47,198 nt of DNA from UBA6168 sp964643005 (GTDB taxonomy: Bacteria; Bacteroidota; Bacteroidia; Chitinophagales; Saprospiraceae): NCBI GenBank assembly GCA_964643005.1, contig CAZXQI010000012.1, positions 1 to 47,198 of the forward strand, given 5' to 3'. The number at the start of each line of letters is the position of its first letter. Positions within the stretch are counted from its first letter, which is position 1. The position numbers were made by a program, and so were the translations under genes. The notes under the pieces were generated by a model. The model did not search any database and was not told where the DNA came from. It was given only the letters and a program-made list of their open reading frames with translations. Positions 27,801 through 37,141 of this stretch are shown in pieces.

Positions 27801-28453
27801 CTGGAAATTGGAGTTTTGCGCAGCCATCTCGCCCAACCATCCCTTCTTAGTCAATAACGATACGATTTATGTAAAACCGCTCAATACCCGGATTCTCCAC
27901 AATTATGAAATTGCCGTAGAGGACGAGGACAACAATGGCAACGAGCTACAGTTCACCGTGATAAACAACACGGCGGAGGGGTATCTTTCAAGGAATGGAG
28001 TTAAGTTGGAAATTGGCGACCATTTCAATATGACCGATATACACCTTGAAAAAATTACCTACACCAACACCAATCCAGATGCAGTGTATGACTTCTTCAC
28101 CTTTGTCGTGGAAGACGGTACCGGTGGATGGCTGGGAACTCCAAAGGTGAATATCGTGGTAGATGAAAACGCCGTAGTTTCTGCGAAAGAAATAAAACGA
28201 GAGAATGCCATCTTCTTATTTCCCAATCCGGCTAACCAGCGCCTGACCGTAAATCTGCGCGAGCCATTGGAAGGAGAGGGGCTTNNNNNNNNNNGTTACA
28301 GATTTGAGTGGACGGATGAGCCTGAAACAAAATCTGGGAAATGCACAGCAACAGGCGCAATTAGATCTGGGCGACTTTGCTCCCGGTATCTATTTCCTTT
28401 CTGTCCATACGGCTTCCGGGATTTTTACAGAGAAATTCATCGTACAACGCTAG
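24802..28453 (+). CDS. secreted reprolysin-like zinc metalloprotease with P-domain and T9SS sorting domain (10-N gap)
   Basis: An exported protease of about 1217 codons. It has a signal peptide (1-20), a prodomain (to about 205) and an M12B-like metallopeptidase. The zinc motif HEFGHQLSAGH starts at His349. Beta-sandwich and FN3-like domains follow (about 435-870). Next come a proprotein-convertase P-domain (about 875-1010: ISDLNVTQVRGTHD..., WTLQVTVTDPAGNGG) and a cadherin-like CSPG repeat (DFFTFVVEDGTGGWLGTP). A T9SS type A domain closes it (FLFPNPANQRLTV). Ten N at 28285-28294 shift the apparent frame. The true end continues VTDLSGRMSLKQ... and FAPGIYFLSVHTAS to a TAG at 28451-28453. A stop at 28473 read straight through the Ns is an artefact. 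It is paralogous to the next gene. Confidence 0.9.
28285..28294. other. assembly gap of 10 N inside the sorting domain
   Basis: The frames on the two sides disagree by one base. For the T9SS domain to read through, the missing sequence must have a length divisible by three. Confidence 0.95.
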
Positions 28454-28480
28454 TCGGGATTTGCTCCTTTTAAGTTAAAA

Positions 28481-28518
28481 AAACGCAGCCTCAGACTCAG
28501 TTTCAGGCTGCGTTTTTT
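28481..28518 (+). terminator. intrinsic terminator between the two metalloproteases
   Basis: An 11-base perfect stem (AAACGCAGCCT with AGGCTGCGTTT) around a 13-base loop, ending in six T. It separates the tandem paralogues into two transcripts. Confidence 0.85.
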
Positions 28519-28594
28519 GAAAACTTGTTGCTGGATTTCGTCCCATAGAGAAAAAACGCCGTGGCTTTTCGCTTCTCCAACAATTTTCAGTTAT

Positions 28595-28602
28595 TAGTTT
28601 TG
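28595..28602 (+). promoter_or_regulatory. -7 promoter element (TAGTTTTG) for the second metalloprotease
   Basis: An exact TAnnTTTG followed by CG, 60 bp upstream of the ATG at 28662 and downstream of the terminator at 28481. Confidence 0.55.
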
Positions 28603-28661
28603 CGAACCTTTCAACGGATCCCGTTCAACTCCTTTCGAATTAGTAAAAAACTCAAATTAGT

Positions 28662-31600
28662 ATGAAAAAAATTTTAACTACTTGTATCGCTCTAATGGCT
28701 GCCATTCTCCTGACTGCCCAGTCCAATGGGAATTTTTGGACGAGCAATGGCTTACAAAATGGGAGTAATGCCAAAGAGCAAAACTATCTACCTGCGTCTT
28801 ATCAATCCTTTTCCCTTGATTTAGAGGCTATTGTGAATTATCTCAGAGAGGCGCCATTGGAAAACTCCGATGCGGCGAGGAACAACCCATTGGTACTCCA
28901 ATTGCCTATGCCCAATGGGACGATGGAACCGTTTGCCGTTTATGAGTCGCCCATCATGGAGCCTGAACTGGCCGCCGCCTATCCGATGATTAAAACCTTT
29001 GCCGGCGCCGGACTCGACAACTCCGGTCTCACGACTCGTTTTGATTTGACCCTGAATGGTTTTAACGCCATTGTTCACGGCTCGGATGGAACCGTATTAG
29101 TAGAACCCCAGGAGAACGGCTACGCAAGTTTTTTTGCAAAAAACATGCAGCCCGCTTTTCCTTTCCAGTGTGGAAGCGATGAGGAAATGAAAAATATCCC
29201 GCTGGAACCTTCCGGCATAGGAGCTTCAACAGGCCTTAGAGGAAGGAACAGCGCTGTCGTGAATTTGCAGACTTACCGACTGGCCATTGGAACTACCGCT
29301 GAATACTCCACCTCGAAAGGCGGCACTGTGGCCTCGGTGCTTTCAGCCGTTACGACCGTTGTCAACCAGGTGAACAGCATTTTTGAAAAAGAAAACGCCA
29401 TTCGCTTAGTGCTGATTAGCAATACGACCGAGACCTTTTTCTTCCCACCCAACAGCAACGACCCCTACACCAATGGCAACCTGAGCGCCTGCCTCAACGA
29501 GAACCCCGGGGTGATGAATGCGGCCTATACCATTGATGGTTACGACATTGCCCACGTATTCGGGACGCAGTCTTCGGGCGGCACCATTGGCCTGGCGTCT
29601 GTGGGGGTTGTTTGCGGCGTCAATAAAGCCCGGGGAGCCAGCAACGACCTGTTCGGCGTTCCTTTTTACTCTACCGTAGTTCACGAGTTTGGGCACCAGT
29701 TCAGCGCCCGCCACAATTTTAACAATTGCGATGGAATGAATGAAAATGGGCCGACCGCCTACGAACCAGGAGGAGGCACCACCATCATGTGCTATGCCGG
29801 CGCCTGTTCCAGCAATTCAATCCAAAACGACCACGAGGATTATTTTCACAATAACTCCTTAGTCTTTATTCACGATTTCAGCAGAGACCCCAACTCCGGG
29901 GGCGCCTGCGCTCAGGTTGTTCCGATTAATAACACTGCCCCCGAGGTGGATATTCCGATTGCAGGAGGTTTCTATATACCGATTGGTACTCCCTTTGAGC
30001 TGAACGGCTTCGGCGCGGATGCCGATGGCGATAACCTTACCTATACCTGGGAGCAATACGATTTGGGGCCGCTTTCTCCATTGGGTATGCCCCTGGGTAC
30101 GGCGCCTCTTTTCCGCTCGATCTTCCCGTCTAATTCTACGAAGCGGGTTTTTCCAAAAATTGGAACAATCATCAACAACACGACAGACAAAGCCGAGGTG
30201 CTCCCCAACATTTCCCGGGTGATGACATTCAGACTCACCGCCAGAGATAACCGCTCCAACGGAGGCGCCTGGGGCTATGAAGAAATCCAGTTCAATGCGA
30301 CGGCTGATGCCGGCCCGTTCGTGGTGACGGCGCCCAACGCGAGCGGGATAACCTGGGAAGTAGGCGAGTACAGAGAGGTGACCTGGAACGTGGCCAATAC
30401 AAATAATGCGCCCGTCAATTGCAAATTTGTCAATATTAAATTGTCAAAAGACGGCGGTCTCACATACCCCGTTACCCTGCTGGCAAATACCCCCAACGAT
30501 GGCAGCGCCTTTGTCGTCGTGCCGGATGAGCTGACTACTAAGGCCAGAGTACGGGTGGAAGCTGCCGGCAGCATTTTCTTTGATATTTCAAATGCCGACT
30601 TCGCTATCGAAGCTCCCTCCCAGCCAGGCTTTGCGCTGAGCCACTCTCCCCAATTCGGAGAAGTTTGCATCCCCGACGTTTTTGAAGTCAACCTGAAAAC
30701 GACGGCTCTGCTGGGCTTTAGCGATACGATTACTTTTTCAGTGACCGGCCTTCCTGCCGGCGCCGCTACTTCTTTCAGCGCCAATCCCATTGTGGCAGGC
30801 GAAGAGACGACGCTGACCATTGACTTCTCCGATGTGACGGACGACAATCAGTTCGTAGTAGTCGTCAATGCAGAAACGGACAGCCTTCCTGTCGCCGCCC
30901 GAACGGTAGATTTGAATGTGGTTTACAACGATTTCTCGGCTTTGAAGACAACTTCGCCCGCAGACGGCCTTTCCGGAGAAACGACCTTGCCGGTTTTCAT
31001 CTGGACAGCCATGCCCAATGCGCTGACTTATGATATTGAAGTTTCAGACAATCCTTCCTTTGCCGAACCTGTGGATCAGGCTACCGGTCTGACGCAAAAT
31101 GAATACTCCGCCTCGGTTACTTTGGAAGATAACACCCCTTACTACTGGCGGGTGCGGGGAGTCAACGAATGTGGCGCGGGGCCTTTTACGGAGCCTTCCT
31201 CCTTCCACACCGTTTCTCAGGCCTGTATTACGGTTCCCAGCAGTCATGCTCCCATTACCATTTCTGCCAGCGGCCTTCCTTCTATTACGGCGCCGATTAA
31301 CGTGACCCAAAGCGGCGCTATCAGCGATATCAATGTGAAAGCTATCAAAGGTAAATACACCCCGGTAGGCGTGCTCGAGTTCCGCCTGAAAGGGCCGGAT
31401 GGTACCGTCGTCAAACTCATGTCCAAGCCCCCCTGCGCTGGCGGCGACTTCAACATGGGTTTCGACGACCAGTCCCCTAATACTCCGAGCGGCTGCCCAA
31501 GCACAGGTTTGATTTACCAGCCATTGGAACCCCTTTCTATTTTTAATGATAAAAATGTTCAGGGCGAATGGAACTTAGAAATAGCAGCTTTGGCCTCGGG

Positions 31601-32270
31601 CTATGGCGGAACCTTCCAGACCTGGTCGCTGGAATATTGCGCTGCGCTCCAGTCTGAAAACCCATTTTTAGAAAAAAATGACACCTTAGAAGTGCCGCCA
31701 AATGGCGCCCGTCTGATTTATAAAAATAAATTAGTCGTGGAGGATACCGACAACCCTGCGCATGAACTGCAATTTACCATAGTGAAAAATACGGACTTCG
31801 GTACGGTCTATCTGAAAGGCGAACCGCTCGGCGCCGGCGGCCATTTCACGATGCAAAATATTTATGCAAGCGAAGTTGAATACGCCAACGCCGACCCTGA
31901 CGCGCTCTACGACTATTTCACCTTTACCGTCCACGATGGCCAGGGTGGATTTTTGGGAACGCCCCGTTTTAATATTAAAATGGATCCCAATGCCGCTCCG
32001 GACGGTACTATGGATGTGCAAAACGAAAGGGAAGTGCTGGTCTATCCCAATCCTACTTCCGGCTTAGTCGCAGTCGAACTTCGCCAGCCCGTTCAGGGGA
32101 AAGTGGAAGTCGCCCTGTCTAATATTCAGGGACAACTATTGAAGTTAGTTGCTCTCGACCAGGCAGCCGACAAAATCCAGTTGGAAACTTCCGATCTGCC
32201 CGCAGGCCTTTATTTGATTCAGGTAAAAACGGAGCGGGGATTGGTAGTGAAGAAATTGGTGAAAGAATAA
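28662..32270 (+). CDS. secreted reprolysin-like zinc metalloprotease, paralogue of the upstream gene
   Basis: A 1202-residue protein with the same architecture as its upstream neighbour. It has a signal peptide (MKKILTTCIALMAAILLTAQ), a prodomain, and a metalloprotease with HEFGHQFSARH starting at His341. Beta-sandwich/FN3-like domains are followed by a P-domain (ISDINVKAIKGKYTPVG..., LEIAALASGYGGTFQTWSLE) and a CSPG-like repeat (DYFTFTVHDGQGGFLGTP). The C-terminal T9SS type A domain has VLVYPNPTSGLVAVEL and LPAGLYLIQVKTE. The Met-turn may be the GTTIMCYAG segment, about 30 residues after the zinc motif. Blocks such as VNYL..AP, LQLPM.(N/D)GTME and the HEFGHQ core are shared with the first copy, indicating tandem duplication followed by divergence. 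It is probably surface-exposed or released. Confidence 0.93.
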   Translation: MKKILTTCIALMAAILLTAQSNGNFWTSNGLQNGSNAKEQNYLPASYQSFSLDLEAIVNYLREAPLENSDAARNNPLVLQLPMPNGTMEPFAVYESPIMEPELAAAYPMIKTFAGAGLDNSGLTTRFDLTLNGFNAIVHGSDGTVLVEPQENGYASFFAKNMQPAFPFQCGSDEEMKNIPLEPSGIGASTGLRGRNSAVVNLQTYRLAIGTTAEYSTSKGGTVASVLSAVTTVVNQVNSIFEKENAIRLVLISNTTETFFFPPNSNDPYTNGNLSACLNENPGVMNAAYTIDGYDIAHVFGTQSSGGTIGLASVGVVCGVNKARGASNDLFGVPFYSTVVHEFGHQFSARHNFNNCDGMNENGPTAYEPGGGTTIMCYAGACSSNSIQNDHEDYFHNNSLVFIHDFSRDPNSGGACAQVVPINNTAPEVDIPIAGGFYIPIGTPFELNGFGADADGDNLTYTWEQYDLGPLSPLGMPLGTAPLFRSIFPSNSTKRVFPKIGTIINNTTDKAEVLPNISRVMTFRLTARDNRSNGGAWGYEEIQFNATADAGPFVVTAPNASGITWEVGEYREVTWNVANTNNAPVNCKFVNIKLSKDGGLTYPVTLLANTPNDGSAFVVVPDELTTKARVRVEAAGSIFFDISNADFAIEAPSQPGFALSHSPQFGEVCIPDVFEVNLKTTALLGFSDTITFSVTGLPAGAATSFSANPIVAGEETTLTIDFSDVTDDNQFVVVVNAETDSLPVAARTVDLNVVYNDFSALKTTSPADGLSGETTLPVFIWTAMPNALTYDIEVSDNPSFAEPVDQATGLTQNEYSASVTLEDNTPYYWRVRGVNECGAGPFTEPSSFHTVSQACITVPSSHAPITISASGLPSITAPINVTQSGAISDINVKAIKGKYTPVGVLEFRLKGPDGTVVKLMSKPPCAGGDFNMGFDDQSPNTPSGCPSTGLIYQPLEPLSIFNDKNVQGEWNLEIAALASGYGGTFQTWSLEYCAALQSENPFLEKNDTLEVPPNGARLIYKNKLVVEDTDNPAHELQFTIVKNTDFGTVYLKGEPLGAGGHFTMQNIYASEVEYANADPDALYDYFTFTVHDGQGGFLGTPRFNIKMDPNAAPDGTMDVQNEREVLVYPNPTSGLVAVELRQPVQGKVEVALSNIQGQLLKLVALDQAADKIQLETSDLPAGLYLIQVKTERGLVVKKLVKE

Positions 32271-32294
32271 GCTCCTGATTTTTGAAAAGCGTTT

Positions 32295-32336
32295 GTCAGC
32301 CCGGGTTTTTGAAGTTAAAACCCGGGCTGACTGTTT
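32295..32336 (+). terminator. strong hairpin terminator between convergent genes
   Basis: A perfect 15-bp stem (32295-32309 with 32317-32331; GTCAGCCCGGGTTTT arm) and a seven-base loop, followed by TGTTTTT. It ends the second metalloprotease. The inverted arms may also stop the convergent repeat-protein gene that ends at 32337. Confidence 0.88.
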
Positions 32337-35300
32337 TTATCGCATTAATGTCGCGCCTCCCTTAAACACTTCAATCTGCCCGTCGAGGAATTCTACTTCC
32401 GCCAACCAGACATAAACTCCCGAATCCATGAGCTTCCCATTGAATTTCCCGTCCCAGCCAAATTGCAGGTCGTTAGGGGAGAAGTTGTAATATTCATACA
32501 TCAGGCCGCCCCAGCGATTGAATACTTTAAATGAATTGATTTTGGCGACCTGAGGCCCGGCAAAGACCGTTAGCTCGTCATTGATCCCGTCGTTGTTGGG
32601 ACTAAAGGCATTTGGAACAAAAACCTGTCGGATTTTTTCTACCAAAATACTCACCCTGCCCGTGGCGCTACAGCCGTTGGCGTCGGTGGCCAACAGCGTG
32701 TAAGCGATATCGTCAAATGGCTTTTGGACGACGGGATAGGGGCAGTCCGTGCAGTCGAGGTAATCAGGCGGCGACCAGAACCAGGAGGCCGGCGCAAAGT
32801 TCGTCACAACTGAGAGTTGGACGTCTTCGCCCAGCATCACCGTTTGGTCGCCGCCCAGATCAATCGTCAGCGTCGGCGGCTCCGCAATGAAAACGTCCTG
32901 ATGATAGACTTCGCCGGAGGCATCTACAAGGGTCAGCGTGTGGAAGCCCGCATCTAAGTCGCTGAATGCGACGGGGAAGCTGACTACCGGAGCTGAATTA
33001 CCGCCATCTAAGGCAAGCACGAAGGGCTGCGTTCCTCCAAAAATGCCGTTCACGACGATACTGCCGTCATTGCCAAACTGACAAAGCGGGGAGTTGGCGA
33101 CGAGATCAAAATGAACCTCGTTGGTAAAGGTCAACAGGATGAAGACGATGGAATCGCATCCGGTATAGCTGGCGCCGGAAAGCACCTCTACGCCATTCTG
33201 GTTTTGATAATCATATACGACGGTATTGACCACCACCTCTTCACCTTCCTGTAGGGTCAGGCTCAAATGATACACCGACTCGGGGTAGAAACTGAGCTGG
33301 ATATTGAGCACAGAATCGCAACCCAAATAGCTGCCGCCCGGGAAAACCTCCGCTCCAACAGGGTTGAGAGCAGAATAGACGACGCCGTTGATAATCACTG
33401 AATCCCCGGGACAAAGGGTAGGATGGAAGTTGGCGACGACGATATCGCTAAATATCAGACTGACATTAATAATGGAGTCGCAGCCATTTGCGCCGAGATT
33501 AGAGAGGATTTCAGTCCCCATAGGATGGCTCTCGTCGTACACCGTTCCGTTCACGATGATACTCCCGCCCGTACACAGGCTTTGATTTAGGTTAAAAATG
33601 GCTTCCGGATAAAAGCTCAGGCTGACGTTTACCACTGAGTCGCAGCCGAGATAGCTGCCCGCCGGGAAAGTAACCGAGCCGCTCGGATTGGCCTGGTCAA
33701 AGATTTCCCCATTGATTGCGAGGCTCTCCCCATCGCAGAGCACAGCCGCCAACTCCTCCACAACGACAGAGTTGAAAGTCAGACTGACGACTACTGTTGA
33801 GTCGCAGCCCTTAGCGCTGCCATTTTGCAAAACTTCAATTCCGTCGGGATGGCTCTCGTCGTACACCGTTCCGTTCACGATGATACTTCCGCCCGTACAC
33901 AGACTTTGATTTAGGTTAAAAATGGCTTTCGGATAAAAGCTCAGGCTGACGTTCACCGTAGAGTCGCAGCCATGCGCGCCGGCATTTTGCAAAACCTCCG
34001 TTCCAATGGGGTGGCTTTGGTTGTAAGCCGNNNNNNNNNNNNNNNNNNNNNNNNNNNNNNNNNNNNNNNNNNNNNNNNNNNNNNNNNNNNNNNNNNNNNN
34101 NNNNNNNNNNNNNNNNNNNNNNNNNNNNNNCTGATTGTAGGCAGTTCCATTTACTAAAATACTTGCCCCCTCGCAGAGGGTTTGAATTAGGTTGTAAATG
34201 GCGGGAGGAAAGAAGTCTAAGCTGACGTTCACGATGGAATCGCATCCGAGATAACTGCCGCCAGGAAAAACAACCAACCCGCCAGAGTTGCCTTGATCGA
34301 AAATCAAACCGTTGACGACGACGCTCTCCCCTTCACACAGAGTTTGATTTAGGTTGTAAATGGCGGGGGGAAAGAAACTCAGGCTGACGTTCACGACAGA
34401 GTCGCATCCGAGATAACTGCCTTCGGGGAAGGTAACCGTTCCAACCGGGTTGCCCTGATCGAAAATCAAACCGTTGACGCTGATGCTTTCTCCGTCGCAG
34501 AGAGTCTGATTGAGATTGAAAGAGGAGAGAGGATAAAAGTCCAGACTGACATTCACTGTCGAATCACAACCGTTTGCATCGGCGTTGGCCAAAATCTCCG
34601 TCCCCGATGGATGACCCTGATTGTAAGTCGTTCCGTTGACGATAATGCTTTCTCCCTCGCACAGGGTTTGGTTCAAATTAAAAACAGAGGGCGGACTAAA
34701 ACTCAGACTGACGTTCACCGTCGAGTCGCAACCGTTTACATTGGCGTTGGCCAAAACCTCTGTCCCTGATGGGTGGCTTTGGTTGTAAGTCGTTCCGTTG
34801 ATGACGATACTTTCTTCTGTACAAAGGGTTTGATTTAGGTAAAAAATAGCTTCCTGGTAGAAGAGGAGGCTGACGTTGATAATAGAATCGCATCCGAAAT
34901 AGCTGCCATTTCCCAGCACTTCCGTTCCTGTGGGATTGCTTTCGTTGTAAGCCGTTCCGTTTACTACTATGCTTTCCCCTTTACACAGTGTTTGATTTAA
35001 ATTAAAAATAGCAGGAGAATAAAAACTCAGGTTGACGTTCACGATCGAATCGCAATGGAGATAACCAGCTCCTGGGAAGGTAACCAATCCGCTCGGGTTG
35101 CCCTCGTCGAAAATCAGACCGTTGACGATGATGCTTTGCCCGGCGCAGAGAGTCTGGTTGAGATTGTAAGAGGCTGGCGGATAAAAGCTCAGACTGACGT
35201 TCACTGTTGAGTCGCAGCCGCTTGCGGCGCCATTGGGGAAAACTTCCGTTCCCACGGGATTGCTTTCGTTGTAAACTGTTCCATTCACGATGAGGCTATT

Positions 35301-36920
35301 TCCTGAACAAAGGGTTGGAGACAGATTGTTGACGGCAGATTCTAATACTTCCAGCGAGACCGACACGATCTGCGAATGGCAGGCGCCGCTGGAAACCTGA
35401 GCAAAAACCGTCGTCGAGTTTGAAGTAAAATTAGAGGGATTCGGCACTGCGTTCAGCCCTGAGGGATCTAAAAACCAATTGACGGGCAGCCCCGTATTCC
35501 CATTGACTGCATTGTTGGCTTCAGTGAGGTTGAAAACGGCGGCGCCGGCGGTTCCACATTCCTGAAGAGAAGCAGGGCTGGCTTCGGGATTGGGAGACAC
35601 TGTGACATTCACCGTAACCGGTTGACTTGAACAACCGCCTGCGTTAACAACTAAGGTATAATTGCCCGACATGCCGACGTTGACATTGAGAAGGGTAGGG
35701 TTTGCCAAATTAGAAGTAAAGCCCTGCGGCCCTGTCCAGCTATAAGTCCAATCCGGCGTGTATGGCGCCGTGAGGAACAGATCATCCCCTTCGCAGAGGG
35801 GGCTATTGCTCCCGACACCTGTCAGAACAGGAGGACTGACGATTGTAAATGTAGCTTCTCCTTCGAAGTTGGAATACACCGGACATCCATTTTGGTCGGT
35901 GACGGAGACGAGATAATAGGTTGTCGTGGAGCTATGCTCTATGGATAAGGAGATGCCGTCTGTAACTCCGTTTACGATGTTGGTCTGTATGCCATTGGAA
36001 TAGACGACATTGAACGGCCCGCCCGTGCCGGGCATGTTGAATGTCAACATAGAACTCAGCGGGGCGCAACCTGTGCAATTTGATGTGCAGGCAATGGACA
36101 TTTCGTTGGGCAGTATTTCCAGCGTAATTGGTTGCGGGTAATTCGGCGCAGCGCTGTTGTAGGCTCCACAGGAGGAAAAGGCCGTCCAGTTTCCCGAGTT
36201 TTTTATTCGATTGATCCACTCCAGTTGTGTGGCGGCGGTCATGGGACCGGTATATTTTAAATAATCAGTCTGGCCGGTAGTCGGCTCCATGTGGTAGCAT
36301 GGGATGACGTCGGGATGAAGTTTAGATTCCTTACTGGAACCAGGTGGGACGACATTCCAGTCGCTGGTGCTGAAGCCGAACAGGACGTTGCCTCCGATAT
36401 AGCTGGCGTTGTGCTGGCCTTGAACGCCGGGGTTCCAGGTACCGCCCTGCATGAAAAAAATCTGATCGCCCCCGGAGTTCATATTCATGGCAAAACCTGG
36501 AGGGTTGTTGACGTTGGTAAATGAGATAGCTCCGGGATGGCTGAGGCAGGAGTAGTTATCGTTATTGTAAGAGACTATTGTCACCACCTGCCCTTTTGGA
36601 ATTCCGGTATTAAAGATCATGTGTAGCGTGCCTTCTGAATTGCCGAACATGCCTGGATTAACTCGCTCCCAGCCGTTATCCGTCAGATCAATTGCAGTCC
36701 CTGGAGCGATATCTTTGAAGCAGACAAAACTGATATGATCCTCCGCGGTTGAACCGCCGCAATACTGATTGTTGGCATTCACACCGAGTACGGCCAGGTC
36801 GCCAGGCAGCAGATTCTGACTCAAAGCAAATGTGGAGAGGAGAAGAAAGCACATTCCTGTCAGCCAGGTCGTCGGGGAGAGAGTTCCGAGTTTAATCTTA
36901 GTACGAATTGTGAAAGCCAT
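32337..36920 (-). CDS. large secreted repeat protein with T9SS type B (gliding-associated) C-terminal domain
   Basis: A cell-surface protein of about 1527 codons, including 34 unknown ones in the N-gap. The signal peptide is followed by a domain with STAEDHISFVCFKDIAPG (about 60-250) that resembles lamin-tail-like modules. Ig/PKD-like segments follow (about 280-530). About thirteen repeats of 54 residues come next (about 530-1270). Each has LC.G.S..VNG near its start and GCDS.VNVSL.F near its end. A SprB-like module follows, and then the type B sorting domain (FVPNAFSPNNDGINDELTVF, FNRWGGLMYEY, DGKFNGKLMDSGVYVW). Type B domains attach proteins to the surface through T9SS. The role is probably adhesion or gliding, inferred from architecture only. 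Confidence 0.9.
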   Translation of the reverse strand: MAFTIRTKIKLGTLSPTTWLTGMCFLLLSTFALSQNLLPGDLAVLGVNANNQYCGGSTAEDHISFVCFKDIAPGTAIDLTDNGWERVNPGMFGNSEGTLHMIFNTGIPKGQVVTIVSYNNDNYSCLSHPGAISFTNVNNPPGFAMNMNSGGDQIFFMQGGTWNPGVQGQHNASYIGGNVLFGFSTSDWNVVPPGSSKESKLHPDVIPCYHMEPTTGQTDYLKYTGPMTAATQLEWINRIKNSGNWTAFSSCGAYNSAAPNYPQPITLEILPNEMSIACTSNCTGCAPLSSMLTFNMPGTGGPFNVVYSNGIQTNIVNGVTDGISLSIEHSSTTTYYLVSVTDQNGCPVYSNFEGEATFTIVSPPVLTGVGSNSPLCEGDDLFLTAPYTPDWTYSWTGPQGFTSNLANPTLLNVNVGMSGNYTLVVNAGGCSSQPVTVNVTVSPNPEASPASLQECGTAGAAVFNLTEANNAVNGNTGLPVNWFLDPSGLNAVPNPSNFTSNSTTVFAQVSSGACHSQIVSVSLEVLESAVNNLSPTLCSGNSLIVNGTVYNESNPVGTEVFPNGAASGCDSTVNVSLSFYPPASYNLNQTLCAGQSIIVNGLIFDEGNPSGLVTFPGAGYLHCDSIVNVNLSFYSPAIFNLNQTLCKGESIVVNGTAYNESNPTGTEVLGNGSYFGCDSIINVSLLFYQEAIFYLNQTLCTEESIVINGTTYNQSHPSGTEVLANANVNGCDSTVNVSLSFSPPSVFNLNQTLCEGESIIVNGTTYNQGHPSGTEILANADANGCDSTVNVSLDFYPLSSFNLNQTLCDGESISVNGLIFDQGNPVGTVTFPEGSYLGCDSVVNVSLSFFPPAIYNLNQTLCEGESVVVNGLIFDQGNSGGLVVFPGGSYLGCDSIVNVSLDFFPPAIYNLIQTLCEGASILVNGTAYNQXXXXXXXXXXXXXXXXXXXXXXXXXXXXXXXXXXAYNQSHPIGTEVLQNAGAHGCDSTVNVSLSFYPKAIFNLNQSLCTGGSIIVNGTVYDESHPDGIEVLQNGSAKGCDSTVVVSLTFNSVVVEELAAVLCDGESLAINGEIFDQANPSGSVTFPAGSYLGCDSVVNVSLSFYPEAIFNLNQSLCTGGSIIVNGTVYDESHPMGTEILSNLGANGCDSIINVSLIFSDIVVANFHPTLCPGDSVIINGVVYSALNPVGAEVFPGGSYLGCDSVLNIQLSFYPESVYHLSLTLQEGEEVVVNTVVYDYQNQNGVEVLSGASYTGCDSIVFILLTFTNEVHFDLVANSPLCQFGNDGSIVVNGIFGGTQPFVLALDGGNSAPVVSFPVAFSDLDAGFHTLTLVDASGEVYHQDVFIAEPPTLTIDLGGDQTVMLGEDVQLSVVTNFAPASWFWSPPDYLDCTDCPYPVVQKPFDDIAYTLLATDANGCSATGRVSILVEKIRQVFVPNAFSPNNDGINDELTVFAGPQVAKINSFKVFNRWGGLMYEYYNFSPNDLQFGWDGKFNGKLMDSGVYVWLAEVEFLDGQIEVFKGGATLMR
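33115..35337 (-). repeat. about thirteen tandem 162-bp coding repeats
   Basis: Unit length is 54 codons. Two forms are mixed. One reads NGT.YN.SHP.GTEVL.N....GCDS; the other reads NGLIFD.GNP.G.VTFP.GSYLGCDS. Nearly all units have one Cys in TLC.G and one in GCDS. The unit nearest the C-terminus lost the first (TLQEG). Adjacent copies are similar enough to have broken the assembly at 34031. Confidence 0.9.
34031..34130. other. 100-N scaffold gap inside the repeat array
   Basis: Both flanks code for the same repeat position (T-A-Y-N-Q), so the gap lies between equivalent points of two units. The round 100 is presumably a placeholder. Confidence 0.95.
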
Positions 36921-36949
36921 TCTACAAAAGTTTTGAGCAAGTGACGAGG

Positions 36950-36957
36950 CAAATATA
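36950..36957 (-). promoter_or_regulatory. -7 promoter element (TATATTTG) for the repeat protein
   Basis: An exact TAnnTTTG on the minus strand followed by CC, 29 bp upstream of the start codon at 36920. Confidence 0.55.
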
Positions 36958-37061
36958 CAATGCGGTAAGGTTCCTATCCGATTATTTGGCGGCGATTCAA
37001 GTTAAGTTGAAAGGAACCCGACCAAACGCTTTTTTCTCTCTGATTCCCAGAGGCAACTCAC

Positions 37062-37069
37062 TATTTTTG
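37062..37069 (+). promoter_or_regulatory. -7 promoter element (TATTTTTG) for the M43 protease
   Basis: An exact TAnnTTTG followed by CC, 72 bp upstream of the ATG at 37142, in the region divergent from the repeat protein. Confidence 0.55.
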
Positions 37070-37141
37070 CCTCCTGTCGCTTAAATCCCGATGGGACTTT
37101 GAGCATTTTTTTATTAAAAGGTCAAATTCAACTTAAAACTT

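Noticed and set aside
28295..28473. C-terminal tail read in the frame that runs through the 10 N
   Set aside because: It has no family character, while the other frame restores a T9SS sorting domain.
33115..35337. Regularly spaced repeats that might be taken for a CRISPR-like array
   Set aside because: The period is 162 bp, the whole stretch is one open frame, and variation follows codons; it is a protein repeat.
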